From assembly GCF_030815585.1 (NCBI RefSeq), contig NZ_JAUSWY010000001.1:868001-932000 (forward strand): a stretch of 64,000 nucleotides of DNA, written 5' to 3'. This document shows, piece by piece, positions 54,836-64,000 of this stretch (its first letter is position 1; the number at the start of each line of letters is the position of its first letter). Below the pieces are notes generated by a model, which did no database searches, was not told where the DNA came from, and was given only the letters and a program-made list of their open reading frames with translations. Position numbers and translations under genes: made by a program. The DNA is from Arthrobacter pascens. Lineage in GTDB: Bacteria; Actinomycetota; Actinomycetes; Actinomycetales; Micrococcaceae.

Positions 54836-56950
54836 GTGGCACAGGACGTGCTTACAGACCTTAGTAAGGTCCGCAATATCGGCATCATGGCCCACATCGA
54901 TGCCGGCAAGACCACCACCACCGAGCGCATTCTGTTCTACACAGGTGTGAACCACAAGATTGGCGAAACGCACGACGGCGCTTCGACCACCGACTGGATG
55001 GAACAGGAAAAGGAACGCGGCATCACCATCACGTCTGCCGCCGTGACCTGCTTCTGGGAAAACAACCAGATCAACATCATCGACACCCCCGGCCACGTGG
55101 ACTTCACTGTTGAGGTTGAGCGCTCCCTGCGCGTCCTCGACGGCGCTGTTGCCGTGTTCGACGGCAAGGAAGGCGTGGAGCCGCAGTCCGAGACCGTTTG
55201 GCGTCAGGCTGACAAGTACAACGTTCCGCGTATCTGCTTCGTCAACAAGATGGACAAGCTGGGCGCTGACTTCTACTTCACCGTAGACACCATCATCAGC
55301 CGCCTGGGTGCCAAGCCGCTGGTCATGCAGCTCCCGATCGGCGCCGAGAACGACTTCATCGGCGTGGTAGACCTGCTCTACATGCGTGCACTGGTCTGGC
55401 CCGGCGACTCCAAGGGTGACGTCACCATGGGTGCCAAGTACGAGATCCAGGAGATCCCGGCTGACCTCAAGGAGAAGGCCGAAGAGTACCGCGCAAGCCT
55501 TATTGAGGCTGTTGCCGAGTCCTCCGAGGAACTCATGGAGAAGTACCTCGAAGGTGAAGAGATCTCCATCGACGAGCTCAAGGCCGGCATCCGCAAGATG
55601 ACGATCAACTCTGAGCTCTACCCGGTGTTCTGCGGTTCCGCATTCAAGAACCGCGGCGTTCAGCCGATGCTGGATGCGGTCGTCGACTACCTGCCGAACC
55701 CGCTCGACGTCCCGCCGATGATCGGTCACGATCCCCGCGACGAAGAGAAGGAACTGACGCGTAAGCCGTCGTCCGAGGAGCCTTTCTCCGCTCTGGCGTT
55801 CAAGATTGCTACGCACCCGTTCTTCGGTCAGCTCACCTTCATCCGCGTGTACTCCGGTCACGTCGAAGCCGGTTCCCAGGTGGTCAACTCCACCAAGGGT
55901 AAGAAGGAGCGCATCGGCAAGCTGTTCCAGATGCACGCCAACAAGGAAATGCCCGTTGAAGGCGCAACCGCCGGCCACATCTACGCAGCTATCGGCCTGA
56001 AGGACACCACCACGGGCGACACCCTGTGTGACTCCAGCAACCAGATCGTCCTCGAATCCATGAGCTTCCCGGAGCCCGTGATTTCTGTTGCGATCGAACC
56101 GAACACCAAGGGTGACCAGGAGAAACTCTCCACGGCTATCCAGAAGCTCTCCGCTGAGGACCCCACCTTCCAGGTGTCCCTCAACGAGGACACCGGCCAG
56201 ACCATCATCGCCGGCATGGGCGAGCTCCACCTGGACATCCTGGTGGACCGCATGCGCCGCGAGTTCAAGGTCGAGGCAAACGTTGGCAAGCCGCAGGTTG
56301 CTTACCGCGAAACCATCAAGCGTGCTGTGGAGCGTCATGACTACACGCACAAGAAGCAGACCGGTGGTTCGGGTCAGTTCGCAAAGATCCAGATCGCGAT
56401 CGCGCCGCTGGACACATCCGAGGGCGAGCTGTACGAGTTCGAGAACAAGGTCACTGGTGGCCGCGTTCCGCGCGAATACATCCCGTCAGTGGACGCCGGT
56501 ATCCAGGATGCACTGAACGACGGCGTCCTGGCCGGTTACCCCGTTGTCGGCATCAAGGCCACGCTGATTGATGGCGCGTACCACGATGTTGACTCCTCGG
56601 AAATGGCGTTCAAGATCGCCGGCCGGATGGCTTTCAAGGAAGCTGCACGCAAGGCGAACCCCATCCTGCTCGAACCGCTGATGGATGTTGAGGTCCGCAC
56701 CCCTGAGGAATACATGGGTGAAGTTATCGGTGACCTCAACTCCCGCCGTGGCCAGATGCAGTCCATGGAAGATGCCCAGGGCGTTAAGGTCATCCGCGCG
56801 CACGTCCCGCTGTCCGGCATGTTCGGCTACATCGGTGACCTGCGCTCGAAGACCCAGGGCCGCGCTGTGTACTCCATGACGTTCCACAGCTACGCCGAGG
56901 TCCCGAAGGCGTTTGCCGACGAGATCATCCAGAAGAACCGCGGCGAATAG
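54836..56950 (+). CDS. fusA: Elongation factor G
   Basis: A 704-residue GTPase that drives translocation. GTG at 54836 is chosen (AAAGGGAG upstream) over an in-frame upstream ATG with no ribosome site; it yields [21 protein letters not shown]-motifs are [18 protein letters not shown] and NKMD; domain IV contains [20 protein letters not shown]. Length and order are standard for EF-G1. A long imperfect hairpin and a promoter separate it from tuf. Confidence 0.98.
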   Translation: MAQDVLTDLSKVRNIGIMAHIDAGKTTTTERILFYTGVNHKIGETHDGASTTDWMEQEKERGITITSAAVTCFWENNQINIIDTPGHVDFTVEVERSLRVLDGAVAVFDGKEGVEPQSETVWRQADKYNVPRICFVNKMDKLGADFYFTVDTIISRLGAKPLVMQLPIGAENDFIGVVDLLYMRALVWPGDSKGDVTMGAKYEIQEIPADLKEKAEEYRASLIEAVAESSEELMEKYLEGEEISIDELKAGIRKMTINSELYPVFCGSAFKNRGVQPMLDAVVDYLPNPLDVPPMIGHDPRDEEKELTRKPSSEEPFSALAFKIATHPFFGQLTFIRVYSGHVEAGSQVVNSTKGKKERIGKLFQMHANKEMPVEGATAGHIYAAIGLKDTTTGDTLCDSSNQIVLESMSFPEPVISVAIEPNTKGDQEKLSTAIQKLSAEDPTFQVSLNEDTGQTIIAGMGELHLDILVDRMRREFKVEANVGKPQVAYRETIKRAVERHDYTHKKQTGGSGQFAKIQIAIAPLDTSEGELYEFENKVTGGRVPREYIPSVDAGIQDALNDGVLAGYPVVGIKATLIDGAYHDVDSSEMAFKIAGRMAFKEAARKANPILLEPLMDVEVRTPEEYMGEVIGDLNSRRGQMQSMEDAQGVKVIRAHVPLSGMFGYIGDLRSKTQGRAVYSMTFHSYAEVPKAFADEIIQKNRGE

Positions 56951-57011
56951 TCTTTTCGACATTCACTGCGAACAAACTCGGGTGCGCTTCCGCTCTAAGG
57001 AAGCACGCCTG

Positions 57012-57073
57012 GTGCAGGTGGCCGGGTCCCGGTCGGATGCAGTCCGGTCAAGCCGGGCCCCGGCCATCTGCAC
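57012..57073 (+). terminator. Long imperfect hairpin after fusA
   Basis: Bases 57012-57032 (starting GTGCAGGTGGCCGGG) pair with 57053-57073 with two non-Watson-Crick positions around a 20-base loop. There is no T-tract. It probably ends or reduces read-through before the separate tuf promoter. Confidence 0.6.
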
Positions 57074-57115
57074 GAACAGGCTCTAGGGACTAGTATTAGT
57101 TCCTGAATCTGCAAT

Positions 57116-57145
57116 TTCACCAATCCAAAGCCCCCCAAGTAGACT
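57116..57145 (+). promoter_or_regulatory. Probable tuf promoter
   Basis: TTCACC (57116-57121), 18 bases, TAGACT (57140-57145); the predicted start is about 63 bases before the tuf GTG. Its -10 is identical to those proposed for tRNA-Trp and thyA. Confidence 0.55.
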
Positions 57146-57214
57146 TACCTGAGTTTCTGCCGCGACAAGCGCGGTTGAAGGGTATGTCTTTTGAAAACGT
57201 TCTAGGAGGAACCT

Positions 57215-58405
57215 GTGGCAAAGGCAAAGTTCGAGCGGACTAAGCCGCACGTTAACATCGGCACCATTGGTCACGTTGACCACGGTAAGACGACGTTGAC
57301 GGCCGCCATTTCCAAGGTGCTGTACGACAAGTACCCGACTCTCAACGAGCAGCGCGACTTCGCGTCTATTGACTCTGCTCCCGAAGAGCGTCAGCGCGGC
57401 ATCACCATCAACATCTCCCACGTTGAGTACCAGACCGAGAAGCGCCACTACGCACACGTAGACGCTCCTGGTCACGCTGACTACATCAAGAACATGATCA
57501 CCGGTGCTGCACAGATGGACGGTGCAATCCTCGTGGTTGCCGCCACTGACGGCCCGATGGCTCAGACCCGCGAGCACGTCCTGCTCGCCCGCCAGGTTGG
57601 CGTTCCCTACCTGCTGGTTGCTCTGAACAAGTCGGACATGGTTGACGACGAAGAGCTCCTGGACCTCGTTGAAATGGAAGTTCGTGAGCTGCTCAGCGCA
57701 CAGGGCTTCGATGGCGACGACGCTCCGGTTGTTCGCGTTTCCGGCCTGAAGGCCCTCGAAGGCGACCCCGTTTGGGTCAAGTCCGTTGAGGACCTCATGG
57801 AGGCCGTGGACAACTCTGTTCCGGACCCCGTACGTGACCGTGACAAGCCGTTCCTGATGCCGATCGAAGACGTCTTCACGATCACCGGCCGTGGCACCGT
57901 TGTAACGGGCCGCGCCGAGCGTGGAACCCTCGCCATCAACTCCGAGGTCGAGATCGTCGGCATCCGCCCGGTCCAGAAGACCACGGTTACCGGTATCGAG
58001 ATGTTCCACAAGCAGCTCGACGAAGCATGGGCCGGCGAAAACTGTGGCCTCCTGCTCCGCGGTCTGAAGCGCGATGACGTAGAGCGTGGCCAGGTTGTCG
58101 TCAAGCCGGGTTCCATCACCCCGCACACCGACTTCGAGGCCAACGTCTACATCCTCTCCAAGGACGAAGGCGGACGTCACAACCCGTTCTACTCCAACTA
58201 CCGCCCGCAGTTCTACTTCCGCACCACGGACGTAACCGGCGTTATCACCCTGCCGGAAGGCACGGAAATGGTTATGCCTGGCGACAACACTGAGATGACC
58301 GTTGCGCTCATCCAGCCCATCGCCATGGAAGAGGGCCTCGGCTTCGCTATCCGCGAAGGCGGCCGCACCGTTGGTTCAGGACGCGTTACCAAGATCAACA
58401 AGTAA
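57215..58405 (+). CDS. tuf: Elongation factor Tu
   Basis: A 396-residue GTPase that delivers aminoacyl-tRNA. GTG at 57215 with TAGGAGGA upstream begins [20 protein letters not shown]. Motifs [17 protein letters not shown] and NKSDMV are intact, with domains II and III ([40 protein letters not shown]). A perfect terminator follows. Only one copy is present in the window. Confidence 0.98.
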   Translation: MAKAKFERTKPHVNIGTIGHVDHGKTTLTAAISKVLYDKYPTLNEQRDFASIDSAPEERQRGITINISHVEYQTEKRHYAHVDAPGHADYIKNMITGAAQMDGAILVVAATDGPMAQTREHVLLARQVGVPYLLVALNKSDMVDDEELLDLVEMEVRELLSAQGFDGDDAPVVRVSGLKALEGDPVWVKSVEDLMEAVDNSVPDPVRDRDKPFLMPIEDVFTITGRGTVVTGRAERGTLAINSEVEIVGIRPVQKTTVTGIEMFHKQLDEAWAGENCGLLLRGLKRDDVERGQVVVKPGSITPHTDFEANVYILSKDEGGRHNPFYSNYRPQFYFRTTDVTGVITLPEGTEMVMPGDNTEMTVALIQPIAMEEGLGFAIREGGRTVGSGRVTKINK

Positions 58406-58473
58406 GTAGTTCTTGTTGACCTGTGTTTAGCTCTCCGATCGGAGGGCCGTCTGACGGCCTGACGTGAAGATTG

Positions 58474-58510
58474 GAACAGCCCCGCTGCTGGTGCAGCGGG
58501 GCTGTTCTTT
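58474..58510 (+). terminator. Rho-independent terminator after tuf
   Basis: GAACAGCCCCGCTG (58474-58487) pairs perfectly with 58494-58507 around CTGGTG and is followed by TTT. It closes the str operon. Confidence 0.93.
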
Positions 58511-58512
58511 GC

Positions 58513-58539
58513 TATGATTAATCCAATCATTGGATTAAT
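58513..58539 (+). promoter_or_regulatory. Perfect palindromic operator over a -10 box
   Basis: ATTAATCCAA (58517-58526), TCA, TTGGATTAAT (58530-58539) is a perfect 10-bp inverted repeat in an otherwise GC-rich region. TATGAT (58513-58518) overlaps its left edge as a possible -10 for the giant membrane-protein gene starting at 58571. Size and spacing fit a dimeric repressor of the GntR or TetR class; no regulator gene is adjacent. Confidence 0.65.
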
Positions 58540-58570
58540 TGCGCACATGCGCCTGCCCAGGGAGCAACCC

Positions 58571-61500
58571 ATGAGGGACGAGTCGTACGAAGCGGGTTAC
58601 CGCGCCGGTCACCTTCGAGGCTGGCTGGACGCGATGGCCAAGCACGAAGCATCCATACACGAAGCACCACAGGCCATGGCTGCCGGACCTGACCGCCAAC
58701 CTGACCGTCCTGCGGCGGCCCCGCCGTCAGGCCGGTGGGCTACGCCGTCCCGTCCCGCTGACACCTCAATTCGCAATGCGGGCGCCCGTCTTGAGCCCCC
58801 CAACGGGACCGCTTCGCCAATGCCGCCGGCGTCGCCGAGGCGCGTGGAAACACCGGCAGAGCAGCGGGCGCGGCGTGAAAAACGCGACCGCCAGAACATC
58901 AATATCACCCTGTACGTGGCCAGCCTGCTGCTGGTGGCGGCTGCGGCTCTCTTCATCGGAACCAACCTTCCGCCGATGTTCCGCTTCGCCGGCGTCTGCG
59001 CGGTCACGGCCATTTTCTACGGTGCGGGGTTTGTCCTCCATGCCAAGGTGCCCCGGCTGAGGCCCGCAGCTGTTGCGTTCGCAGGAACAGGCCTTGCCAT
59101 GGTTCCCGTGACGGGCCTTGCCCTCTACAACTTTGCGCTGCACCACGGCCCTGGCGCCTGGTTGATTACGTCGCTGATCGGTACCGCGGCATACGTCATG
59201 GCGGCCGTCCGCCTTGAGAGCCGCGTCCTGGTGTACCTTTCCCTTACCTTTGTTGCCTCCACGGCATGCTCCGGCGTATCCGTCCTGGGCGGTGCGCTTG
59301 TCTGGTATTTCGCGGCACTGATCGGCGTTGCCGTTCTGCTGAGTGTCCTTGCAATGGCGCGGCCGGGATGGCTGCCGCCGGTCTACGTCAGGCCGCTGAT
59401 GGTCCTCCACCCGTTTGTGGTACCCGCCGTGGCCATAGCGGCCACCTGCGTGCCTCTGCTGCTGGACAAGGCCGAGTACGCGCTCATCATTGGCATGTGC
59501 GGAGCCTATTTTGCGCTAATGGCAGCTGCGCGAGGCAGGCTGCGGCTGGTCAACTTCTATGCCGCAAGGATCACCTTGACAGTGGCTGCCGCTGTGGAGA
59601 TCTGGGATCTGACCGGACGTGGCCATCATGCCTTGTTGGCTGTGGCTTGTCTCTTGGCCATCCAGGCAATGACAGTGGCGTTCGTGCAGGCGCGGCTCGG
59701 TAACTGGTTTCCGGAACCCGGCCGGCGGACTGCGACGCCGCTCAAACCTGCCAATGCGCGGATGGACAGGGGCCGCTGGCCGTTGGATGCCTTGGTGACG
59801 TTCGGTGCCCAGCTGGCGGCCACCGTGGCGTTTGCCGGGCACGTGATCTTGGCCGAGTTCGACAGCTACGCCGGCGTGGAGGCGGGGAGTGCGGTCCCGT
59901 TGTGGGTCCCCGTCCTGCTGGCACTGGCCACCGGCATGGTGCTGGCCGGCACGCTAAAACGCCCGGCCGAATGGGCGCCGGCGGCCGCGTTGACCCTGGC
60001 CGGGCTTGTGGGCGTTTCCATGGGTGCCTGGCCCCTTGCAGGGATGCTGGTTCTGGCCTCGGCCTTCTGGGCGGTCCGCGGGATCCTGACGAGCAGCACG
60101 CTGCGGGGGCAGATGGTGCTGGCAGCCCGGGCCGCTATCACACTGGCCGTCCCTGTGACAGTGGCGGCCGTGGTTGATGATGGACCCGGACGGGCCGCCG
60201 CTGCGGCTTTCGGGGTGCTGGTGGCGCTGGTGTGCCAGCAAATGGTGTCGGCAATCCTGCAACGCTCCGCGGTACGAACTTTGGCGCCGGAGGCCAGCCT
60301 CGGGGCCTTCGGTGCCGGGGGAGCGGTCACCCTGATCGTGCTGCCGTTCGTGGACACAGCCCCGGACAGCGGACTGACCGGACCGGCGGTCCTCATCCAG
60401 CTGCTCGCTGCGTTGGCGATCGGCTGGCTGCTGGTACCCCGTCCGGCCACGGAGCGGGACTGGCACGCCACAGTTTGGGAGGCCCTGCCGCTGGGGCTCT
60501 CAGCGGTGGCTGTGGCAGTCGCGTTCCAGGAGGTGTCGCAAGGCGCTGGAAACGGGGCGTTGCTGCTCGTGGCGGGCTACCTGTTTGCCACCGCACGCCG
60601 CTTGCGTGTACGCCAGCACCGTTGGACTTACTGGTGGCTGGGCCGGGGGACAGCCACGGTGCTGGTTCTTACTGCGTTTGATCAGCTGCAGCAGGACAGC
60701 GGACAGATTGTCATCGCGGGTGAGGTGCTTTATCCTGCCACGGTACTGATCAGTACGTTGGCGCTTCAGCTTGTTTTCCCCCTTCTGGCGGCTGCCCGCC
60801 GGCGCGCTCCGCGGTGGATCCTTGCGGATGCGGGCGCTGTGCTGCTGTTGCAATTGAGCGGCTGCGCAATCCTGGCGCCGCTTGAAGCCGCCGCCTGGCA
60901 AGGAACGTACGCCGCCGTCGTTGTGGCCCTGGGTGCGGCCGCCGCGGGATACTTTCTTCGGGCCGAGGCCGGCTCAGAATGGTTCGCGCCGGTGGCCTTC
61001 GGTGCCTTGCTTGTCTTCACCGACGGGGAGCTGGCCGAGGTTGAACTGCTGCTGGCCGTCTTCGCTGTCTTCTGCGCGGTGATGGTGGTTGCCGCGCCGC
61101 AGTCCGTCCGCAAGGGGTGGTATTTCGTGGCGGCCCGGGTGTTGACGGCAGGCTTGGCCGTGGTGCTCAGCTACGACGTCACCACTTCTCCGACGGCTGT
61201 TTCGGTGACCTTCGCCTTCGTCCTTGCTGCCCAGCATGCAGTCCGTTGGGCCATGAGGTCACGGCTGGCCGAAGTTCCCTTCCAGCAGGCGGCAGTCTGG
61301 ATCACGCTGGCGGGACAGGCGTTACTGCCGCTGGTCTACGTACTGCAGCCTGCTTCTTCTCGTGTTCTGGAACCGGACGACGACGGCGGCCGCTGGGTTG
61401 TTCTTCTGGAACTCTTCCTGCTGCTCGTCTCAGCAGTTGTCGCCAGAAAGTTCTTCACTGCCCGGGGAGCCCTTTACTTCAGTGTTTACGCCGCACTCTT

Positions 61501-62785
61501 CGGGGTGCTTTCGCTGGGTCCGCTCTTCAGCTTCGGTGGAAGTTTCCTGGCCGCGCCGGTGCTGGACAATACAGGGACGGCAGCAGTGCTGCTTACCGTC
61601 GCACTGGCCGCTGTCGCCGCCGGTGCGCTGCTGCGCGAACAGAATGTTCCCGTGCGGGGCATCGACCATTGGCTGTGGCTGGGCATCGCAACGTCCTTCA
61701 GCCTTGCCGGCCTGCTTGTGTCGCCTTGGGCGGCAGACTGGGTGCTGGGCGCGGCGGTGCTGGTCCTTTCGGCGGTGTGCTTTACAGCCTCGCATGTGGA
61801 GGGCCAGCCGCTCCTCTATCCGCCGGCAGCAGCGGCAGGCCTGGCAGGCTCCATCGCCTTGGCTGAGGCGGCGTTCCAAGACATCCCCGGCGTTTGGGAC
61901 GGTTTCCTGCCGTGGCTGGTCGGTGCCGGACTTGCTGCAGCTGCCCTGTACTCGTTGCGGGTTTACCGGCGTCAGCAGCTGCAGGACGACCCCCTGCGCC
62001 GATGGTCCTTGGCCGGGGCTGCCTTCCTGGGCCTCTGCCTCGTCGCTTTGGCAGGGGTGGCGCACGATGAGACGTCATGGTTGGCCGCCGCGGTGCTGGC
62101 TGCCGCCGTCGTCATCCCCTTTCGCGAAGTGCCGCCACGGGCGCGGAGGATTGCAGGGGAGCTCGGCGCCCTTGCGCTGACAGCGGCTGTCCAGCGTGCC
62201 GCCATCTTTAATCTGGACGGGGAATACGGCTACGACTACCCGATGTCCGACGGCATGCCTGATCCCTTCTGGGTGCTCCAGTGGTACGTGCTTTTGGCAG
62301 CCGGCCTCGGCGCGCTGCGGTACGCGTCCGGCCATCAGCTGGCCGGCAGGCTCAGGGTGGGGGCGGGGGCGGGCCTGCTCTCCTTGAGTGGTCTGGGCGT
62401 GGTCTTCGGAGGCACCGACGGCCAGCAGCTGTGGGTGCTGGTACTTCTTGCCGGACTCCTGCTGGTGGGCCTCGGCCTGGGGGACAGGCTGTTTGTCTGG
62501 TGGGGCGCTGCCGGAGTGGCCCTCTGCATTCTGTGGGCGATACGGCAGTACACGTTTGCGCTGCTGGCGCTCATCGCCGTCGGGCTGATTGTGTTCGCGG
62601 TGTGGCGGCTGAACCGCGGTACCGCAACAGAAATGCCGGATGCCCACTCCACCCCTGATGGGCCCGCCCCTGACGGTTCTTGGCCTGATGGCTCTGAGAC
62701 CGGCACTTCAGGACCGGACCAGCCGGTGTCCCATCAGCCGATGTCCCACCAGCCCGGCGGCGCAGACCCGTTCAGCCGGCCCTGA
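58571..62785 (+). CDS. Giant polytopic membrane protein, unknown function
   Basis: A 1404-residue protein. The ATG at 58571 is preferred because GGGAG lies six bases upstream; an in-frame ATG at 58514 lies inside the palindrome/-10 region. A hydrophilic N-terminus (SYEAGYRAGHLRGWLDAMAK, then Ala/Pro/Arg-rich to ~105) precedes more than 35 membrane helices in near-unbroken succession from INITLYVASLLLVAAAALFI, and a hydrophilic Pro/Asp/Gly-rich tail with SHQP repeats. The architecture recalls giant membrane proteins such as DUF2157/DUF2339 types, but I cannot assign it. No catalytic motif is visible. A 41-residue membrane miniprotein gene follows 30 bases later. Confidence 0.82.
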   Translation: MRDESYEAGYRAGHLRGWLDAMAKHEASIHEAPQAMAAGPDRQPDRPAAAPPSGRWATPSRPADTSIRNAGARLEPPNGTASPMPPASPRRVETPAEQRARREKRDRQNINITLYVASLLLVAAAALFIGTNLPPMFRFAGVCAVTAIFYGAGFVLHAKVPRLRPAAVAFAGTGLAMVPVTGLALYNFALHHGPGAWLITSLIGTAAYVMAAVRLESRVLVYLSLTFVASTACSGVSVLGGALVWYFAALIGVAVLLSVLAMARPGWLPPVYVRPLMVLHPFVVPAVAIAATCVPLLLDKAEYALIIGMCGAYFALMAAARGRLRLVNFYAARITLTVAAAVEIWDLTGRGHHALLAVACLLAIQAMTVAFVQARLGNWFPEPGRRTATPLKPANARMDRGRWPLDALVTFGAQLAATVAFAGHVILAEFDSYAGVEAGSAVPLWVPVLLALATGMVLAGTLKRPAEWAPAAALTLAGLVGVSMGAWPLAGMLVLASAFWAVRGILTSSTLRGQMVLAARAAITLAVPVTVAAVVDDGPGRAAAAAFGVLVALVCQQMVSAILQRSAVRTLAPEASLGAFGAGGAVTLIVLPFVDTAPDSGLTGPAVLIQLLAALAIGWLLVPRPATERDWHATVWEALPLGLSAVAVAVAFQEVSQGAGNGALLLVAGYLFATARRLRVRQHRWTYWWLGRGTATVLVLTAFDQLQQDSGQIVIAGEVLYPATVLISTLALQLVFPLLAAARRRAPRWILADAGAVLLLQLSGCAILAPLEAAAWQGTYAAVVVALGAAAAGYFLRAEAGSEWFAPVAFGALLVFTDGELAEVELLLAVFAVFCAVMVVAAPQSVRKGWYFVAARVLTAGLAVVLSYDVTTSPTAVSVTFAFVLAAQHAVRWAMRSRLAEVPFQQAAVWITLAGQALLPLVYVLQPASSRVLEPDDDGGRWVVLLELFLLLVSAVVARKFFTARGALYFSVYAALFGVLSLGPLFSFGGSFLAAPVLDNTGTAAVLLTVALAAVAAGALLREQNVPVRGIDHWLWLGIATSFSLAGLLVSPWAADWVLGAAVLVLSAVCFTASHVEGQPLLYPPAAAAGLAGSIALAEAAFQDIPGVWDGFLPWLVGAGLAAAALYSLRVYRRQQLQDDPLRRWSLAGAAFLGLCLVALAGVAHDETSWLAAAVLAAAVVIPFREVPPRARRIAGELGALALTAAVQRAAIFNLDGEYGYDYPMSDGMPDPFWVLQWYVLLAAGLGALRYASGHQLAGRLRVGAGAGLLSLSGLGVVFGGTDGQQLWVLVLLAGLLLVGLGLGDRLFVWWGAAGVALCILWAIRQYTFALLALIAVGLIVFAVWRLNRGTATEMPDAHSTPDGPAPDGSWPDGSETGTSGPDQPVSHQPMSHQPGGADPFSRP

Positions 62786-62815
62786 TACTGTTGCCAGCAT
62801 CGAGAGGAGTTCATC

Positions 62816-62941
62816 ATGGAATGGCTTATTTTTCTGATTGTTGTGGTTGCCGTGGTTGCCGGAGTGTTCTGGGCCAAGAAGCATTTCCGCAACGAAATCG
62901 ACCGCGCCAAGCGCATCAAACGCGCAAACAAGAACCAGTAG
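62816..62941 (+). CDS. 41-residue single-helix membrane miniprotein
   Basis: A 41-codon frame encodes MEWLIFLIVVVAVVAGVFWA followed by a very basic helix KKHFRNEIDRAKRIKRANKN and Gln. The ribosome site GAGAGGAG lies seven bases before the ATG, strong for so short a gene. One membrane helix with a positively charged cytoplasmic tail is predicted. It lies 30 bases after the giant membrane protein and is probably co-transcribed with it, so it may be a small subunit or regulator of that protein. Confidence 0.7.
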   Translation: MEWLIFLIVVVAVVAGVFWAKKHFRNEIDRAKRIKRANKNQ

Positions 62942-62967
62942 CCGGCAGGAACGCCTGACTGTTGGTC

Positions 62968-64000
62968 CTACTCGGCGGACGTCTTCCGTGCCCGGCTGAG
63001 CGCCTGGTACCAGTAGAAAGACTCCTTGGGTGTCCGCTCCAGGGTGTCGAAGTCAACGTGGACCAGGCCGAAGCGCTGTGAGTAGCCTGCCGCCCATTCA
63101 AAATTGTCCAGCAAGGTCCAGACGTAATAGCCACGCAGGTCAACGTCGTGGGCAATGCCGCCCGGGGCTGTTGCGTCCAGGGCGTGGCCCAGATGGCCCG
63201 CGATAAAGTCGATCCGCTTTTGATCCTGGATAGGGCCAGTCACATGATCGGGTTCAGGGAAGCTGGCGCCGCTTTCTGTGATGTACAGCGGCGGCAGGGA
63301 GTCCCGGTAGCGGTCCTTCAGTTCCCGCAACAGGATGCCCAGGTGTTCCGGGGCCACCGGCCAGCCGAACCCGGTGGTGCTGTACTCGGGGAAGGACACC
63401 TGGTGGAACGGGACCCGGACCATGGCTTCCGCAGGTCCTGTGGGGCTTTCGGCCGGCCCCCTGCCCGCGGCAACTCTCGTGGGGTAATAGTAATTTACTC
63501 CGTAGAAGTCCAGGGGCTGATGGATGGTGAGCAGATCGGCATCGGAGATCTTGCCGAAGGCGCGGAACCACGGCCTGGCGATCAGCGGCGGGCGAGGGTA
63601 GCGGCCCAGGAGGATCGGGTCAGCGTAGATCCGGTTAAGCATCAGGTCGAATACTGTCGCAATGAGCTTGTCGGCCAGCCGTCCCGTTGCCGGCCGGACC
63701 GGGGAGTGCAGGTTGGTCACGCCGACCCCGCCCGTGACTGCTTCAGCGCGCAGCGCTTGGACAGCCAGTCCATGGGCGAGCAGCTGGTGGTGAACGGCGG
63801 GTAAGGAATTGAAAAGCAGGTCCTGTCCGGGAGCGTGGACGCCCAGCGCATAGCCGTTCAGCACCACCGAGGCCGGTTCATTGAGGGTGACCCATTGCGC
63901 CACGCGGTCGCCGAAGCGCCGGCCGGCCACGGCAGAGTACTCTGCGAAGCGTTCAGCCGTGGCCCGGTTCATCCACCCGCCTCCATGCTCCAAGGGGAGC
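62968..64000 (-). CDS. GH1 beta-glucosidase, N-terminal part cut by window end
   Basis: The visible 344 codons are the C-terminal three quarters of a glycoside hydrolase family 1 enzyme, usually ~450-480 residues; the start lies beyond the window. The acid/base glutamate lies in WVTLNEPASVV and the nucleophile glutamate in LYITESGASF. YGVNYYYP and GYYVWTLLDNFEWAAGYSQR are further family signatures. It should hydrolyse beta-linked disaccharides or aryl glucosides in the cytoplasm. It is convergent with the membrane miniprotein gene, 26 bases apart. Confidence 0.93.
   Translation of the reverse strand, partial: LPLEHGGGWMNRATAERFAEYSAVAGRRFGDRVAQWVTLNEPASVVLNGYALGVHAPGQDLLFNSLPAVHHQLLAHGLAVQALRAEAVTGGVGVTNLHSPVRPATGRLADKLIATVFDLMLNRIYADPILLGRYPRPPLIARPWFRAFGKISDADLLTIHQPLDFYGVNYYYPTRVAAGRGPAESPTGPAEAMVRVPFHQVSFPEYSTTGFGWPVAPEHLGILLRELKDRYRDSLPPLYITESGASFPEPDHVTGPIQDQKRIDFIAGHLGHALDATAPGGIAHDVDLRGYYVWTLLDNFEWAAGYSQRFGLVHVDFDTLERTPKESFYWYQALSRARKTSAE

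Noticed and set aside
54788..56350. 520-codon open frame antisense to fusA
   Set aside because: Shadow of EF-G; no ribosome site or family motif.

Overview
The window is high-GC DNA with many GTG/TTG starts, mycothiol synthase, a GlnR-type regulator and an actinobacterial secE-nusG-rplKA-rplJL-rpoBC-rpsLG-fusA-tuf block. It most likely comes from the chromosome of a Micrococcaceae member of the Arthrobacter/Pseudarthrobacter group. That assignment is inferred from gene content and protein sequence, not from a database search. About 66 protein genes, one tRNA, one probable small RNA and many hairpins and repeats can be supported. I see no insertion sequence, prophage, integrase or CRISPR array.

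Left part (1-9.5 kb): the tail of a sugar ABC permease is followed by a GH13 alpha-glucosidase, an orphan lipoprotein solute-binding protein, a CitE-like lyase, a DUF2797-type protein, a SulP transporter translationally coupled to an ArsR regulator, and the set hadA-like / hadB-like / murB. From 9.5 to 16 kb come an AlkZ/YcaQ-like winged-helix protein, an AbiEi-like/DUF559-like nuclease gene bracketed by two related long hairpins, an E. coli-type aspartate-semialdehyde dehydrogenase, and a three-gene set headed by a WXG-domain protein. From 16 to 20 kb a YtrA-type GntR gene and a membrane-protein gene, preceded by a promoter-embedded operator, lie directly upstream of thyA-dfrA.

Middle (20-36 kb): mutT1-like and ppk (polyphosphate and nucleotide hygiene), mshD and glnR facing a probable sRNA, a nitrobindin-ygfZ-ankyrin group, pfkA, and a PspC/LiaF-like envelope-stress locus. 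That locus is three membrane proteins divergent from a PspC-histidine kinase and a LuxR-type regulator. An aspartate aminotransferase closes this part.

Right part (36-64 kb): tRNA-Trp, secE, nusG, rplK, rplA, then two tandem GNAT genes inserted before rplJL. An L10-type leader and terminator precede rplJ. A YbaK-like deacylase, a thiolase and a small lipoprotein sit between rplL and rpoB. After rpoBC, rpsL, rpsG, fusA and tuf come a giant polytopic membrane protein behind a perfect 23-bp operator-like palindrome, a 41-residue membrane miniprotein, and a GH1 beta-glucosidase cut by the window end.

Two themes run through the window. At least ten genes carry a TANNNT box exactly six (once seven) bases before the start codon, the layout expected for leaderless transcripts. 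Gaps between genes carry several distinct families of palindromic repeats. The least explained pieces are the hairpin-flanked nuclease cassette, the WXG module, the sRNA beside mshD/glnR, and the two operator palindromes.
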